In this document: piece by piece, positions 46,278 through 56,935 of the stretch
How the letters are laid out: every line of letters starts with the position of its first letter
Position numbering within the stretch: position 1 is the first letter of the stretch
Source of the DNA: Cyrtodaria siliqua
Taxonomy: Eukaryota; Mollusca; Bivalvia; Adapedonta; Hiatellidae
Reading direction: 5' to 3'
Assembly: GCA_037043455.1 (NCBI GenBank)
Contig: JAWPHD010000004.1
Span: 598,001 to 662,000, forward strand
DNA: 64,000 nucleotides
Made by a program: the position numbers and the translations under genes
Notes under the pieces: generated by a model
Told to the model about the DNA's origin: nothing
Databases searched by the model: none
What the model saw: the letters and a program-made list of their open reading frames with translations, nothing else

Positions 46278-48164
46278 GAAGGCGACACTATCACCGTAAC
46301 TGTTCATTATAATAAATGCGTTTCATCCAGGTTAAGCGGTCAACACTTTATTAGCTACCAATTATTTTGAATTGGTGTAACCTGGTTATTCTGAATGGTC
46401 ATACATGCTTCACACATGTACTTGATCCGTATGTAGGTCAGCTGTATTACAATTTAGATAGTTTGTGTAATCCAGCTAAATTATGCATTCAGATTTAATT
46501 TGTTTTCCATAATGCTTCAATGATGATAAAACTTTTGGTTTATCTTCGTCATATCTCGTCAGATCTATAACATCGTTTGGAACGATCATCAAATATATGT
46601 AAGCAATGGAGGTATTGCTGTATTGTATATAGTATTATACAGTAATTGATATATAATATTACCTAATTCGGTATTCGCAACCCCCATGCTGTTTAACGAC
46701 TGAAGGTAGAGCATTTGAAAATCCTTTCAAGAGCACGCTGATATATCTAAGGACAACTTGAAGTACCTGCGAAAGTTAGAAAAAGGTTGACCGAATCACG
46801 GTACATGTACCCAATGTAATGAGCATAGATTAAAGTAATTCCAGGAGCTACATGTATTTGGTCAGGTATTTTATGTACTGCTAGCATGTCCGCTTAGCTC
46901 AGGTATATACATTGATACTCTAGTTGTTGTTTTCTCTCTAAATAGCGTTGTTATATTGAATAGTATCTAGGATATATCAGTATATACCACTTGAACTTTT
47001 ACTTTATGAAGAAAACAACAACAACAAGAAAACGAACTTATTCGCACTACATAAAAAATTATGAAACTTTGTTAGTTATTTATTACTTTTAGAACACAAC
47101 TAAAACCAAAAAACGGTTAATACCATATTTGCTTTTATGTTTAATACAAAAGCCTTGTTATGAGAGCCTAATGATGTGCTATAAAATTTAATAATCCAAT
47201 TACTCAAGCAAATGTATGTATAACAGTGATTTGCCTTTTGTCATCTTTATAAATCCCCCTTCCCACCCCTCCACAACCCCTCAAATGCAATAGGAGGCTC
47301 GAAATAGGTTCTTAATCCATGAAAAACAGTAATTTGCAATACATTGTGTTTCTAAAGATAAGTATGCAATTTACCGCTTTCTTTTATGTTTGGTATTTGA
47401 ACAAGTTACTTGCGTGATGTTATGATAATACTTCATTGGACATGAAATGACATCTCACTACAAACATATATTATATAATATGAAGTATTTGTATACTGCA
47501 ATGAAAGTATGTTTTAATGACAAACACGTATGCTTATGATAAATGCCAAGGTAACAGATTTATCGGTATTGCACAAGATTTTAAACAATTTGTTAATATA
47601 TTATTATAAACTCAGGAAGTTTCATTTCTAAGACTAACCATATGCCATATAGTAGTCATCTCGGATTTCACAGGAATTGTATTACCAACAAACTATTACA
47701 CACAATTTCCTGTAAAATTGAATATAGTTAAACACGTTGGAGATTCAGAGAGAAAATAATTGACTGTAAACCTCGAGCAGGACTTAAGTATATTACGCAG
47801 GAAGCTTGGACTTTGCAGAACACAATCAGCTGAAACATTCATTTAGAATAAGTACAATCTGTCCCTATCCCACCTACAACATGCACATTTTTCAACATAT
47901 GTACACCGTTTCTAAACCCACCGATGACGAGGTATATCTATAACTTACATTTTGAGAATCCAAATTGTATATACCCAATATAAATAGCTTTAACTAGCCA
48001 GGATAAACCCAAAAACTGAATCATAGGAATTCAGGGTGGCTAACTCATAATTAATTTTACGCATATTCAATCACTGGTACTTTAAGAACCGTTAAATAAA
48101 CCTATACACTATTATATGAACTGAATAGAGTTATGATAAAAGTGTTTTTAGTGCACGCACGCTC
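46278..48164. other. Intergenic, nothing recognised
   Basis: AT-rich. No ORF, exon pair or repeat match that I can support. Confidence 0.4.
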
Positions 48165-48228
48165 GAACGAACACACACACACACGTGCGCGCGCGCGCAC
48201 ACACACATACACACACACACACACACTC
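48165..48228. repeat. (CA)n/(CG)n alternating tract
   Basis: ACACACACACACAC, GTGCGCGCGCGCGC and (CA)n: an alternating purine-pyrimidine stretch of about 60 bases of a kind that can adopt Z-DNA. Confidence 0.95.
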
Positions 48229-48689
48229 AGAGAACATGCAAGGTTATTTGTTGGGATACTGCCTATAAATGGTAAGTAAACTGAATAAACTTCAAGCGCC
48301 ACAGTCAACCTAAAACACGCATAGAAACAATCAAAACAAATTCAAAGATGAACAAAAAGAAAGATATGGCATCACAACATAAATGGATGACGCTGGGTTG
48401 AAATATACCTAGATAACTACACATTAACATGACAATCATTTGAATAAAGGCCATTCATCAATACCTGTTCGAGAGTTAGATATAAACGACTGCTAGTATA
48501 AGCCAGGTTTTGCTAGATCAATGTTATATAGAACCATCTAAAAGTCAAAAGACATAATCCTTTCAGCTTTTTCTAAAATTTCTCTTCCTAAACATTAACG
48601 TTAAAATATAGTTAGCCAAATAAATTAGCTCTCCATACGCGAATAATGGTAAGCATATTTCATAATTATCACTATAATTGGTATCATAA

Positions 48690-48866
48690 TTAACATATTT
48701 CTAGCCCAACAGCCTCTTCATTTCTCCCCTGTCTGTTTAGATTCCAGCCCATTCTTTGGTAAACCTTGGTCAGTTGGAGTGTGATTCGCTTCGTGCCATG
48801 GACTTGCAGGACATGAAGCACTTTCAGAGCGGATTTGTATTTAGCGGCACCACGTGACATATCTCC
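48690..48866 (-). CDS. TPR-like exon or gene fragment, copy 1
   Basis: The minus strand is open from a CTAAACAG acceptor at 48867. It encodes GDMSRGAAKYKSALKVLHVL, QVHGTKRITLQLTKVYQRMG and WNLNRQGRNEEAV before a stop. The KVYQRMGWNLNRQGRNEEA part fits a tetratricopeptide helix pair. A paralogue is at 60.1 kb. No donor or partner exon is evident, so this may be a duplicated exon relic or a terminal exon. The parent gene is unknown. Confidence 0.5.
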   Translation of the reverse strand, partial: GDMSRGAAKYKSALKVLHVLQVHGTKRITLQLTKVYQRMGWNLNRQGRNEEAVGLEIC

Positions 48867-49446
48867 CTGTTTAGGTATATGATATATATGGTTGCATTCA
48901 GAATTAAAATAGCACACTTAATCACCTGTGTATACAACTTTCTAACATATTTCTGAGGCATAGTACTAGCATAACCACATACAATATAATGTTATGCTAT
49001 TTGAGCATGAGAATGCTATATTACTTATCATACATGTACATAAATAGTAGGGAGATGATAATTTATTCCATGAATATCATATGAAATCAGGAAAAAGTAT
49101 TTTTAAATACAAATACATAGCGTTTAGGATGTCGGCTGGGACAGTTTGTAGTGGTGAAATGTTTTTACATGGATATTAAACATTTCTTTGGTATCGTTTA
49201 AATTAAATACCCAGCCAGGCGTTTTTGCCAGCGGTAGCCTTAGTATCAACGTATCTTGCCTTTTATTCATCTGTGTTAGTATTTTTGTTTCTATGCGTGT
49301 TTTTTCTATGCTACATTTCTTGTTCGACATTTACATCTACTAGTTTCGGTCACAAATGACGGGGGAAAAAGAAGTGTGTTTCAGATTAGATATTACTATT
49401 GTCTTACATCTAACAAAAGATGCAAACAATTAAAATAAGTATACAC
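48867..49446. other. Intergenic, nothing recognised
   Basis: No supported feature. Confidence 0.35.
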
Positions 49447-49613
49447 GTCGAACAGGAAATGCAGTTTTCACAGAACACAGTAAACCCCAAAACACACCAA
49501 ACGACAAACATGAATGGCACTGTCAAGGCATATGACGTCACCAACACAAACATGGTTGACAATAGGCTACCGCCTTGGAACGGTCAGTGTCAAAAAAGAC
49601 CGCTGGGGGTGGG

Positions 49614-49644
<31 letters not shown>

Positions 49645-49715
49645 GGTTAAACCAGGTTCTAGGGCGCACCAAACCTCACACCTACCCTACTGTCACCTAA
49701 TAAAACGGGATAAAG
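49447..49715 (-). mobile_element. RT element, subfamily E 3' tail with G-run
   Basis: CGTCGAACAGGAAATGCAG at the terminus, and core words TACCGCCTTGGAACGGTCAG and AACCAGGTTCTAGGGCGCAC. The C-run of the tail (plus-strand G) has expanded into a (TG)n plus G homopolymer at 49610..49647. Confidence 0.8.
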
Positions 49716-49779
49716 CCATCCTTAAACACGGTGGTGAATCTAAAACAACACAAGAGAATGCTATTTAAAATGCTCACTA

Positions 49780-49900
49780 TTATATTGGTAGCCAAACTCC
49801 CAACTGGTGTGTAAATGACAGTCTTGTCTTCATCCCTACCATACCGGTCAGCCAGCTGTAGCTATCCGTCATAAAACTTCTCACTCGTGACGAACAATTA
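49780..49900. repeat. Repeat family G, copy 1
   Basis: TTGGTAGCCAAACTCCCAAC, CTTCATCCCTACCATACCGG and CCGTCATAAAACTTCTCAC match 60850..60960. Confidence 0.8.
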
Positions 49901-49964
49901 CTTTATTACCAATATATTGCATTATTGAGTACTTTGAAAATAACGCCAAAGTGACGATTTGTTA

Positions 49965-50645
49965 TTATAGGTTTATTGACACTCATACTAGCGTTTGTTG
50001 TTTAGTGCTGTGTGCTGTGTGGCGGCCGTAAAAAGTTGCCCCAACTATAAATCAGTAGTGTTATTACTTAATGGTCCTTTAGGATCGTCAAGCAAAAGCT
50101 TCGTGGCTTTAAAGTACAATATCGCTTAAGCTGGTGATAGGAGTCGTGAGAGATGTTGCACTCGACATTACCTCTCATGAACAGAATCAATAAAATCGTG
50201 CTGTGTGCTGTGTGGCGGCCGTAAAAAGTTGCCCCAACTATAAATCAGTAGTGTTATTACTTAATGGTCCTTTAGGATCGTCAAGCAAAAGCTTCGTGGC
50301 TTTAAAGTACAATATCGCTTAAGCTGGTGATAGGAGTCGTGAGAGATGTTGCACTCGACATTACCTCTCATGAACAGAATCAATAAAATCGTGCTGTGTG
50401 CTGTGTGGCGGCCGTATAAAGTTGCCCCAACTATAAATCAGTAGTGTTATTACTTAATGGTCCTTTAGGATCGTCAAGCAAAAGCTTCGTGGCTTTAAAG
50501 TACAATATCGCTTAAGCTGGTGATAGGAGTCGTGAGAGGTGCAACACTCGACATTACCTCTCATGAACAGAATCAATAAAATCGTGTCTGCTACTTTTAT
50601 CTCGTATTTGTGTTTGTTGCTTCCAAAGGATCCCCTTTTCAATAT
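49965..50645 (+). repeat. Repeat family C with three 193-bp tandem units
   Basis: Units start at 50005, 50198 and 50391 (GTGCTGTGTGCTGTGTGGCG). The first two appear identical; the third differs in a TATAAAG and a GGTGCAACAC change. The array is bounded by TTTATTGACACTCATACTAG on the left and CTACTTTTATCTCGTATTTG to GGATCCCCTTTTCAATATT on the right, the normal ends of family C. It is therefore one element with an internally amplified body. Confidence 0.92.
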
Positions 50646-51039
50646 TTATTACAAATATAAATATTTTATTCACTCATTGCATATATAAATATTGATCAAT
50701 ATAATAGTATTATTACTAGAGCAACATGGAAATGAAATTTGTGAAGAATCGAACACAAGGCTTTGACCTCGAGTGTGATTCTAGGATATGGTATATTCAG
50801 CTTCAGAAATTACTCTAATAATGATCCTTTTATTATTTCCTTAATAAAATAAGTATGAAAGGAAAAATTTGAAAATTGCCAAACACGATAAATACAAACA
50901 AAATCGTACAATATCATAGCACTGTAGACTAGCTTGTATAAACAGGAAGGTCATGACGTCTCGCGGTGTGATATAGTTGAAGCAGGACTCAGAAAACGTT
51001 AGTAGAGATAATCCAAAGTATACTTATGTACATTTCTTC
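50646..51039. other. Intergenic, nothing recognised
   Basis: No supported feature. Confidence 0.4.
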
Positions 51040-51650
51040 AGATACACAAGCTATTCATTGACGCTTTTATTAACACCTCACGCTATTTTGATGGTATACT
51101 TAATTTGGATAATCCTTTCTTTTCTTCTATGGTTCCTTACATTTATCCTCCAGAACTAAAACTCTATAAAGCTAACGTTTTTGATTCTGTCACTCTGTTT
51201 CTTGATTTACATCTTTCTATTGAAAATCGAGTAATAATAAATAAAATGTATTATCAGAGAGATGATTTTCGATTTCGATATCTTGAATAATCCACATTTA
51301 GATGGTGATATCCCTAATACTGTTTCTTATGACGTGTATATTTCTCAGTTAATTCGTTTTGTAAGGGGATAACTCGGCGGTGTTATTTTTATTTACACTG
51401 TCCTGTTGTTTAGGGATGATGACAGAGTAAGAGTGAGGTTTGGTGCACCCTTGATCCGGTTTGAACTCTCGTGTGGTCCCTTATGCCACTGACCGTCCCA
51501 ATGCGGTATCCCTGTTGTCAACCCATATATGGTTTTGATGCTTTTTTATTGAATATGTTTGTAATCAATCACCTTTGCGTTGTAATACTTGTTGGAGTCA
51601 CTGTATTGTCTGAATGATACTCTTAGTGTTGGACCTAACCTTTTCTTTGA
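51040..51650 (+). mobile_element. Internally deleted RT element, subfamily D
   Basis: The RT part reads DAFINTSRYFDGILNLDN (the catalytic YLDD position is YFDG, inactive), YIYPPELKLYKANVF, FLDLHLSIENRVIINKMYYQ, and SYDVYISQLIRF. After QLIRF it jumps at about 51363 to the subfamily D tail (TAAGGGGATAACTCGGCGG), which continues to about 51650. The thumb and C-terminus are deleted. Confidence 0.85.
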
Positions 51651-52284
51651 TGAACATTTAAATTATTATGAATGAGTTGTGTTTGTTGGAGAAAAGTCGT
51701 GGGTTCGAACTATATTTACTGAATGCATGAATATATACATATATATAAATAATATCATTGTGCGGAATAGAAGACAAGTTTTAAAAAATTAAATAAACAT
51801 GTCGACCTAATAATGCTGTCTGATCATGCTGATGTTATTCGATAATTCATTTAGACAAATAGAGTCTTGGGGTCATTGATGCAAACAATTACTTCCCGGA
51901 GCGATTATTCAACCAGTCCACTGAGGGAGTCTGTTTTGCATTTAAGTTGTGATACGATGTGCTCATCTAAATATAAGTTTCTGATCCTGAATTTACGACC
52001 GTTTTAATTTGGGGGCAGTTGAAAAAAACCATTGACACACATACCTATTTCAGATTTTATTATATTCGTTATTATTTCCGACATAAGCTACACACTAGTA
52101 TAACACTGTGATTGTTAACAAACGAATATTTTTTGTAAGGATTTGCTATGTATTCGATAGCGGTATATAAAAGTGTTTACCAAGTACTTGCATAAGCCCA
52201 ATTGCCAGTATTGTCATACATCATTGTTACTAAATGAACAAAGTGTGCATGTATCCATTATAAATATTGTATAAGCTAAAATGG
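51651..52284. other. Flank of the LTR element, nothing recognised
   Basis: AT-rich sequence without supported features, up to the ACGA target duplication. Confidence 0.4.
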
Positions 52285-52288
52285 ACGA

Positions 52289-52733
52289 TGTAACACTATC
52301 ATACCCTTTAATAAGTAATAATAATATTTTAATAACAAGTAGTAGAAGTATATCAGAGTTAATTGTAAATAACCATTATTCTACAATTTGGGATTTGCCT
52401 CTCAAATAGCAGATATTATATTAGCATACTCAGGTATATGGTGGTAGGCGGAGTATAGCGTTGATCCAATTGAATAAATGTGTCAAAATCCAATAATATT
52501 ATGGCACGTGCATGCAGGTATATATTAGTAGTTTTAGAGAGTCTGTGAGAGTCTGTGAGAGTCAGAGGTTGTTAGATATTGTCTGAGAATGTAGAGATTT
52601 GATGAGTAACACCTGTTAGAATTATATAAACACTATACGGTCAGAAATGGGTTAGTTTTAAAGATCATTAAAACGTGTGTTTAAAAGTCTGGACTTGTTA
52701 ATTATTAATGCCCTGGTGACATAGAGTGTTACA
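52289..52733 (+). repeat. 5' LTR
   Basis: 445 bp, starting TGTAACAC and ending GTGTTACA: an 8-bp terminal inverted repeat with the TG...CA ends of LTRs. The same length as the 3' LTR. It contains a GTCTGTGAGA direct repeat at about 52540..52565. Confidence 0.95.
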
Positions 52734-52766
52734 GGACTTCTTTGGTGCTATCGTGATCAGGATTAT

Positions 52767-52790
52767 GTGTTAATTCGACATAATTAACAC
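52767..52790 (+). promoter_or_regulatory. Leader hairpin between 5' LTR and gag
   Basis: GTGTTAATT at 52767..52775 pairs perfectly with AATTAACAC at 52782..52790 around a CGACAT loop. Its position in the leader suits a packaging or dimerisation structure, but this is inference. A TGGTGC at 52743 is the nearest primer-binding-site-like start; no tRNA was assigned. Confidence 0.5.
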
Positions 52791-52959
52791 TGCGAACTTG
52801 GTGTTGTGGGCAGATTTTGAACATGTGTGTGGGCAATAGTCGATCATAAATGAACTATATGACGGTTGGTGACAATTGTGCAATACGTGCAAGAAGAACT
52901 GGAGGCATATTCGACTAACGTGAGAACGTGAGTAGCTTTACTGTATTACTCTAACAAAT

Positions 52960-53877
52960 ATGGCTGAACAGACAGAGTTTGCAAATATGTTTAGGGTAAT
53001 GGGTAACCAGCTTACGGGGTTAACAACAACCATGGGGGCTCAGGGTGTAGTTAAAGTCATTACGCCATTTGAGGGGGAAAGCAAATTATTTAAGGATTGG
53101 ATAACAAGTATTGAGAAATACTCTTTGCTAGTTGGCATGGCACATGACAGTATTAAATTGGTTGCTTATCAGGCAAGTAAGGGTCCCGTTAGTGATTTCT
53201 TGAAAAGGTATATGGATGCAAACCCTACCCACACATGGGCACAAGTTAAAGTAGAACTTCAAGCTCGTTTCGCTGAAGTTGTTGACCCACAACATGCACT
53301 TTTGTTACTACGCAAAGTCCTTCAAAAACGTAATGAAACAATTCAGGTATATGCCGAACGTATTATTGCCTTAGGTGATGACGCCTTTGCAGGGCAGGCC
53401 CAAGATGTTAGGGATAGACAATTGATAGGGTATTTTATCGATGGTCTCCATGACGATGGAATGAAACTTCGAGATATGCGAACCAACCCAAACACGTTGC
53501 AAGATGCAATTGCTACTGCAACAGCAGAACAGAACCTTAGAAAGAGGTTTCAGTTAAGGACAGGTCATCATTACCAGAATAATGAACCGACACATGAACA
53601 GCCTATGGAAGTTGACCATTTAAGGAGGCAAAAATGTTCTTATTGTCATAAGAATGGTCATGTAGTGGACGAGTGTCGAAAGAAAAAATGGGAAGTAAAT
53701 GCTATTACTGAAAATAAATCCCGTTGTAGGCCGATCGACCGTACACGGTTAGTGTGCTGGCAATGCCAAGAAATAGGTCACTTTGCCAGTGAATGTCGAA
53801 ATGAGACAATTTGGTCGAACGGACAGCAAGGTAGACTGGCTAGAGGTCAGTTAAACGATTCCGCTCCTCTCATGTAG
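52960..53877 (+). CDS. gag: Gag-like protein with two CCHC zinc knuckles
   Basis: An intact 305-residue ORF. The N-terminal two-thirds is a helical capsid-like region of the retrotransposon gag type (for example FEGESKLFKDWITSIEKY near residue 33). Two C-terminal zinc knuckles follow, each CX2CX4HX4C: CSYCHKNGHVVDEC at about residue 226 and CWQCQEIGHFASEC at about residue 266. Gag assembles the cytoplasmic particle and the knuckles bind RNA. The start is the first ATG after the leader. The ORF stops at 53875..53877, 33 bases into an overlap with the -1 pol frame, just after a frameshift signal. It is the only intact protein of the element. Confidence 0.93.
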   Translation: MAEQTEFANMFRVMGNQLTGLTTTMGAQGVVKVITPFEGESKLFKDWITSIEKYSLLVGMAHDSIKLVAYQASKGPVSDFLKRYMDANPTHTWAQVKVELQARFAEVVDPQHALLLLRKVLQKRNETIQVYAERIIALGDDAFAGQAQDVRDRQLIGYFIDGLHDDGMKLRDMRTNPNTLQDAIATATAEQNLRKRFQLRTGHHYQNNEPTHEQPMEVDHLRRQKCSYCHKNGHVVDECRKKKWEVNAITENKSRCRPIDRTRLVCWQCQEIGHFASECRNETIWSNGQQGRLARGQLNDSAPLM

Positions 53878-53893
53878 AAGCTGGTGGGAGGAG
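53850..53893 (+). promoter_or_regulatory. Predicted -1 ribosomal frameshift signal
   Basis: The heptamer G_TTA_AAC (53850..53856) is set in the gag frame exactly as X_XXY_YYZ requires. GTTAAAC is a known slippery heptamer. A 7-nt spacer follows (53857..53863), then an 8-bp stem CTCCTCTC (53864..53871) with GGGAGGAG (53886..53893), containing one G-U pair and a 14-nt loop that holds the gag stop. The pol frame is open from 53844, so slippage here enters pol directly. Confidence 0.75.
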
Positions 53894-54002
53894 AAATAGA
53901 AGCAAACCCACATTTGATATTGCATTAACATCAAACCCAAATTCTTGTCTGTTAAGGGTCCAGAAACAAAAACTTAGGGCGTTAATTGACACCGGAAGTG
54001 AC

Positions 54003-55037
54003 GTGTCACTAATTAATCGAGATGTTTATGACAAATTTAAACTAAAACCAAAATTAGAGACAACTCGCAAAGCTTACTTACAGTCTGTTACTGGAGGTCC
54101 GCTTACTTGCGATGGGAGCACAGAAATCATTTTCGAGATAGGTGGTATCAAAATGAGTCATAACTTTTACGTAGTCAGGGGAATAAATAGGAGAATAATA
54201 TTAGGAAAAGACTGGTTACTTAATAATGGTGTTCGTATTTATTATCGGCTTGGGAGTATTAGGGTCGCTGGTAAATATGTACCACTTCAGGAAGATATTC
54301 ACATTTCATCGATAATTCGATTGAAATCTAAATCTAAACTTCCACATCAAACGAGCGTAGTTTGTAATTGTCGAGTTAGGAAAAGTCCTAATTTTCAAAC
54401 AAATGGTCAAACTTACCAAGTTTCAGCAGTTGAACGTGGTTTTCTTAGCTATGAGCCAGGTTTATTAGTTGCAAATTCAGTTTCAAAAGTAAAAAGAGAT
54501 AAAATTGTTCCTATTGTGATAACAAACACCACAAACAAAATATTTACCTTAAGGAAAGGTTGCGCGGTAGCTCAAATAGAATTAATTCAAAATCAACAAA
54601 TTTCTAGTGTAACTAAGGATCAAAATGGTGATCTTAATGATCAAAGTGAATTTGATAGCGTTGATGCTCCCCCCGAATTTAAGGCAAAATTAATTAAAAT
54701 ACTAAAACAAAATGCTGATCTGTTTGCACAGAAAGAAACTGATTTAAGTCTCACTGAAACAGTCAAAATGAAAATTGCCACAGGCGAACATAAACCAATT
54801 AAATTAAGACCCTACAGAACACCACTAAACATCCGAAAAATAGTTGATCAGGCAATAGAAGAAATGTTAGATGCAAATATTATTTCCAGATCAAAGTCTC
54901 CGTGGAGTTTCCGTGTGGTCATAGTAGATAAAAAGGATGGGTCTAAACGATTTTGTGTAGATTTTAGGGCCTTAAATAAAATTACAAAATCAAACGCGTA
55001 TCCTTTGCCATTAGTGGATGACCTATTGGCCCTTTAA
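54003..55037 (+). CDS. Pol fragment: protease and RT fingers
   Basis: The longest open part of pol before the first stop. The true frame extends upstream without a start codon, through the protease DTGS to the frameshift site at 53850, so a GTG start at 54003 is only a calling artefact. It covers the protease C-terminus (IILGKDWLLNNG, the conserved GxDxL-type flap end) and the RT N-terminal motifs to NAYPLPLVDDLLAL. Confidence 0.85.
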   Translation: MSLINRDVYDKFKLKPKLETTRKAYLQSVTGGPLTCDGSTEIIFEIGGIKMSHNFYVVRGINRRIILGKDWLLNNGVRIYYRLGSIRVAGKYVPLQEDIHISSIIRLKSKSKLPHQTSVVCNCRVRKSPNFQTNGQTYQVSAVERGFLSYEPGLLVANSVSKVKRDKIVPIVITNTTNKIFTLRKGCAVAQIELIQNQQISSVTKDQNGDLNDQSEFDSVDAPPEFKAKLIKILKQNADLFAQKETDLSLTETVKMKIATGEHKPIKLRPYRTPLNIRKIVDQAIEEMLDANIISRSKSPWSFRVVIVDKKDGSKRFCVDFRALNKITKSNAYPLPLVDDLLAL

Positions 55038-55792
55038 GGGAAAGCTAAATACTTCTCATTACTGGACCTCAAATCAGGTTATTGGCAAGTAGCCATGAAC
55101 GAAGATGATATTGAAAAGACAGCTTTTGCTTGTCATAGAGGGCTATTTCAGTTCAATGTCATGCCTTTTGGGTTAACCAATGCACCAGCTGTATTTCAAG
55201 AACTTATGTCACATGTTCTTGCTGGGTTAGACAGTTACACAACTGCTTATCTTGATGACATCTTGATATTCATTTCTACACTTGAAGAACATTTGGCTCA
55301 CATTGAAAAAGTATTTCAACGGTTAAGATAACATCGTTTAAAATTAAAGTTAAAGAAATGTAATTTTCTAAAAGCGGAGACTGAGTATTTAGGCTTTGTT
55401 ATCAATAAAGACGGAATTAAACATAATCCAAAGAAAGTGGAAGTCATAAAATCGTAACCTGCGCCTACCTGTGTAAAAGAGGTACGCATCTTTATTGGTA
55501 TGTGCAGTTATTATCGTCGATTTATTCCAAAGTTTTCGGAAATAGCACAACCAATCATAATTCTCACAAGACAATATGCTAAATTTAAGTGGGACGCTAA
55601 CTGTCAAGAGGCTTTTGAAAGTTTGAAGAACAGTTTAGCGATATTACCAATGTTAGGTTACCCTGACCCAGAAAAACCTTATATCCTTTATACGGATGCA
55701 AGTAACAATTGCATAGGAGCTTGCTTGACACAGCCAGTTGATGAACCAACTGAGGCTGTTGCTGGTATAAAAATGAAAAACCCATTCACTTT

Positions 55793-56935
55793 TTGTCTCA
55801 CAAGTTGAGTGATAACCAATGTCGTTGGTCTACTATCGAGAAAGAAGCTTTTGCGATCCATAACGCCTTGCAAAAGTTAGATCACTTTTTACATGGGGCA
55901 ACCTTCATAATTAGGTCAGATCACCTTCCATTGAAATATCTGTTAGATTCGCCTATGCAAAATAAGAAAATTCAAATGTGGGCTCTCGGTATTGCTGGCT
56001 ATGATTGCAAATTGGAGTTCATCCCAGGGGTGAACAACAGTGTCGCAGATATGTTATCTCGTTTGCCTTTAGATGCTGTACCCGAGGATGTCGAGGGTTA
56101 TGACCCTGATATCAATGATAACACCTATCATATTAATGCACTGAATTCGAATAGGTTTGAGCCAAGAATGTATGTTAAGTGCAATGTTAATCTTGAAGAT
56201 CATTTGCAGAAACCTAAGATCGAACTTGGCATAGACATGGTAACTGAACAGGAAAAAGATGAAATTTTAGTCAAAATCAAGGCTGGACTTCGAAATGACA
56301 AATTAACACCTACCTTAGCAAATAGGCATGTTATTCACGATGATATATTGTACTATATCTCAAACGCTGATTCAGATCCTATATTACGTCTTTATCTCCC
56401 AAGTCACTTAAGACCAGTGATAATTCAGCAATATCATGACTCTAACGGTCATATGGGTGTTGAAAAGACATATGACACAATTAAACAGAAGTATTATTGG
56501 CCAAACATGTTTAAAGAACTGCTAAATTATGTCTCTAGTTGTGTTACCTGTCAAACCAGAAACTTGCAAAAAATCAAACCTCCATTACAAGAAACCGATA
56601 TTCCTCCGTACGCTTTTGCAAAGGTAGCTGTAGACGTTTCTGGCCAATATCCAACATCACTGTCTGGTAACAAGTACATCGTAAGTTTTATCGACCTATT
56701 TTCGAGCTTCCCCGAAGCTTTTCCCGTGCCCGATAAGAGTGCTGCGACAATCGCACATTTGATAATTGATGAAATATTTCCAAGATACGGGTCATCGATG
56801 GCTCTCGTCTCAGACAATGGCGGCAAATTTATAAATAGAACTGTTAAAGAGACCCTGGCTACTTTGAACATTCATCCTATTACTACGTCCTATTACCATC
56901 CCCAGAGTAATAAGATACCACCGCGTGTTAGGTGA
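55793..56935 (+). CDS. Pol fragment: RNase H end and integrase
   Basis: A 380-residue open stretch, in a different frame from the preceding RT/RNase H segment because of a one-base length change in an A run near 55770. It contains the second half of RNase H, then the integrase zinc-binding region (QYHDSNGHMGVEKT then SCVTCQ) and the catalytic core with its first two aspartates. It ends in a shifted frame at YYHPQSNK, just before the expected third catalytic residue. Confidence 0.85.
   Translation: MSHKLSDNQCRWSTIEKEAFAIHNALQKLDHFLHGATFIIRSDHLPLKYLLDSPMQNKKIQMWALGIAGYDCKLEFIPGVNNSVADMLSRLPLDAVPEDVEGYDPDINDNTYHINALNSNRFEPRMYVKCNVNLEDHLQKPKIELGIDMVTEQEKDEILVKIKAGLRNDKLTPTLANRHVIHDDILYYISNADSDPILRLYLPSHLRPVIIQQYHDSNGHMGVEKTYDTIKQKYYWPNMFKELLNYVSSCVTCQTRNLQKIKPPLQETDIPPYAFAKVAVDVSGQYPTSLSGNKYIVSFIDLFSSFPEAFPVPDKSAATIAHLIIDEIFPRYGSSMALVSDNGGKFINRTVKETLATLNIHPITTSYYHPQSNKIPPRVR

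Noticed and set aside
55389..55785. Minus-strand ORFs across pol
   Set aside because: Antisense shadows of the retrotransposon RT and RNase H region.
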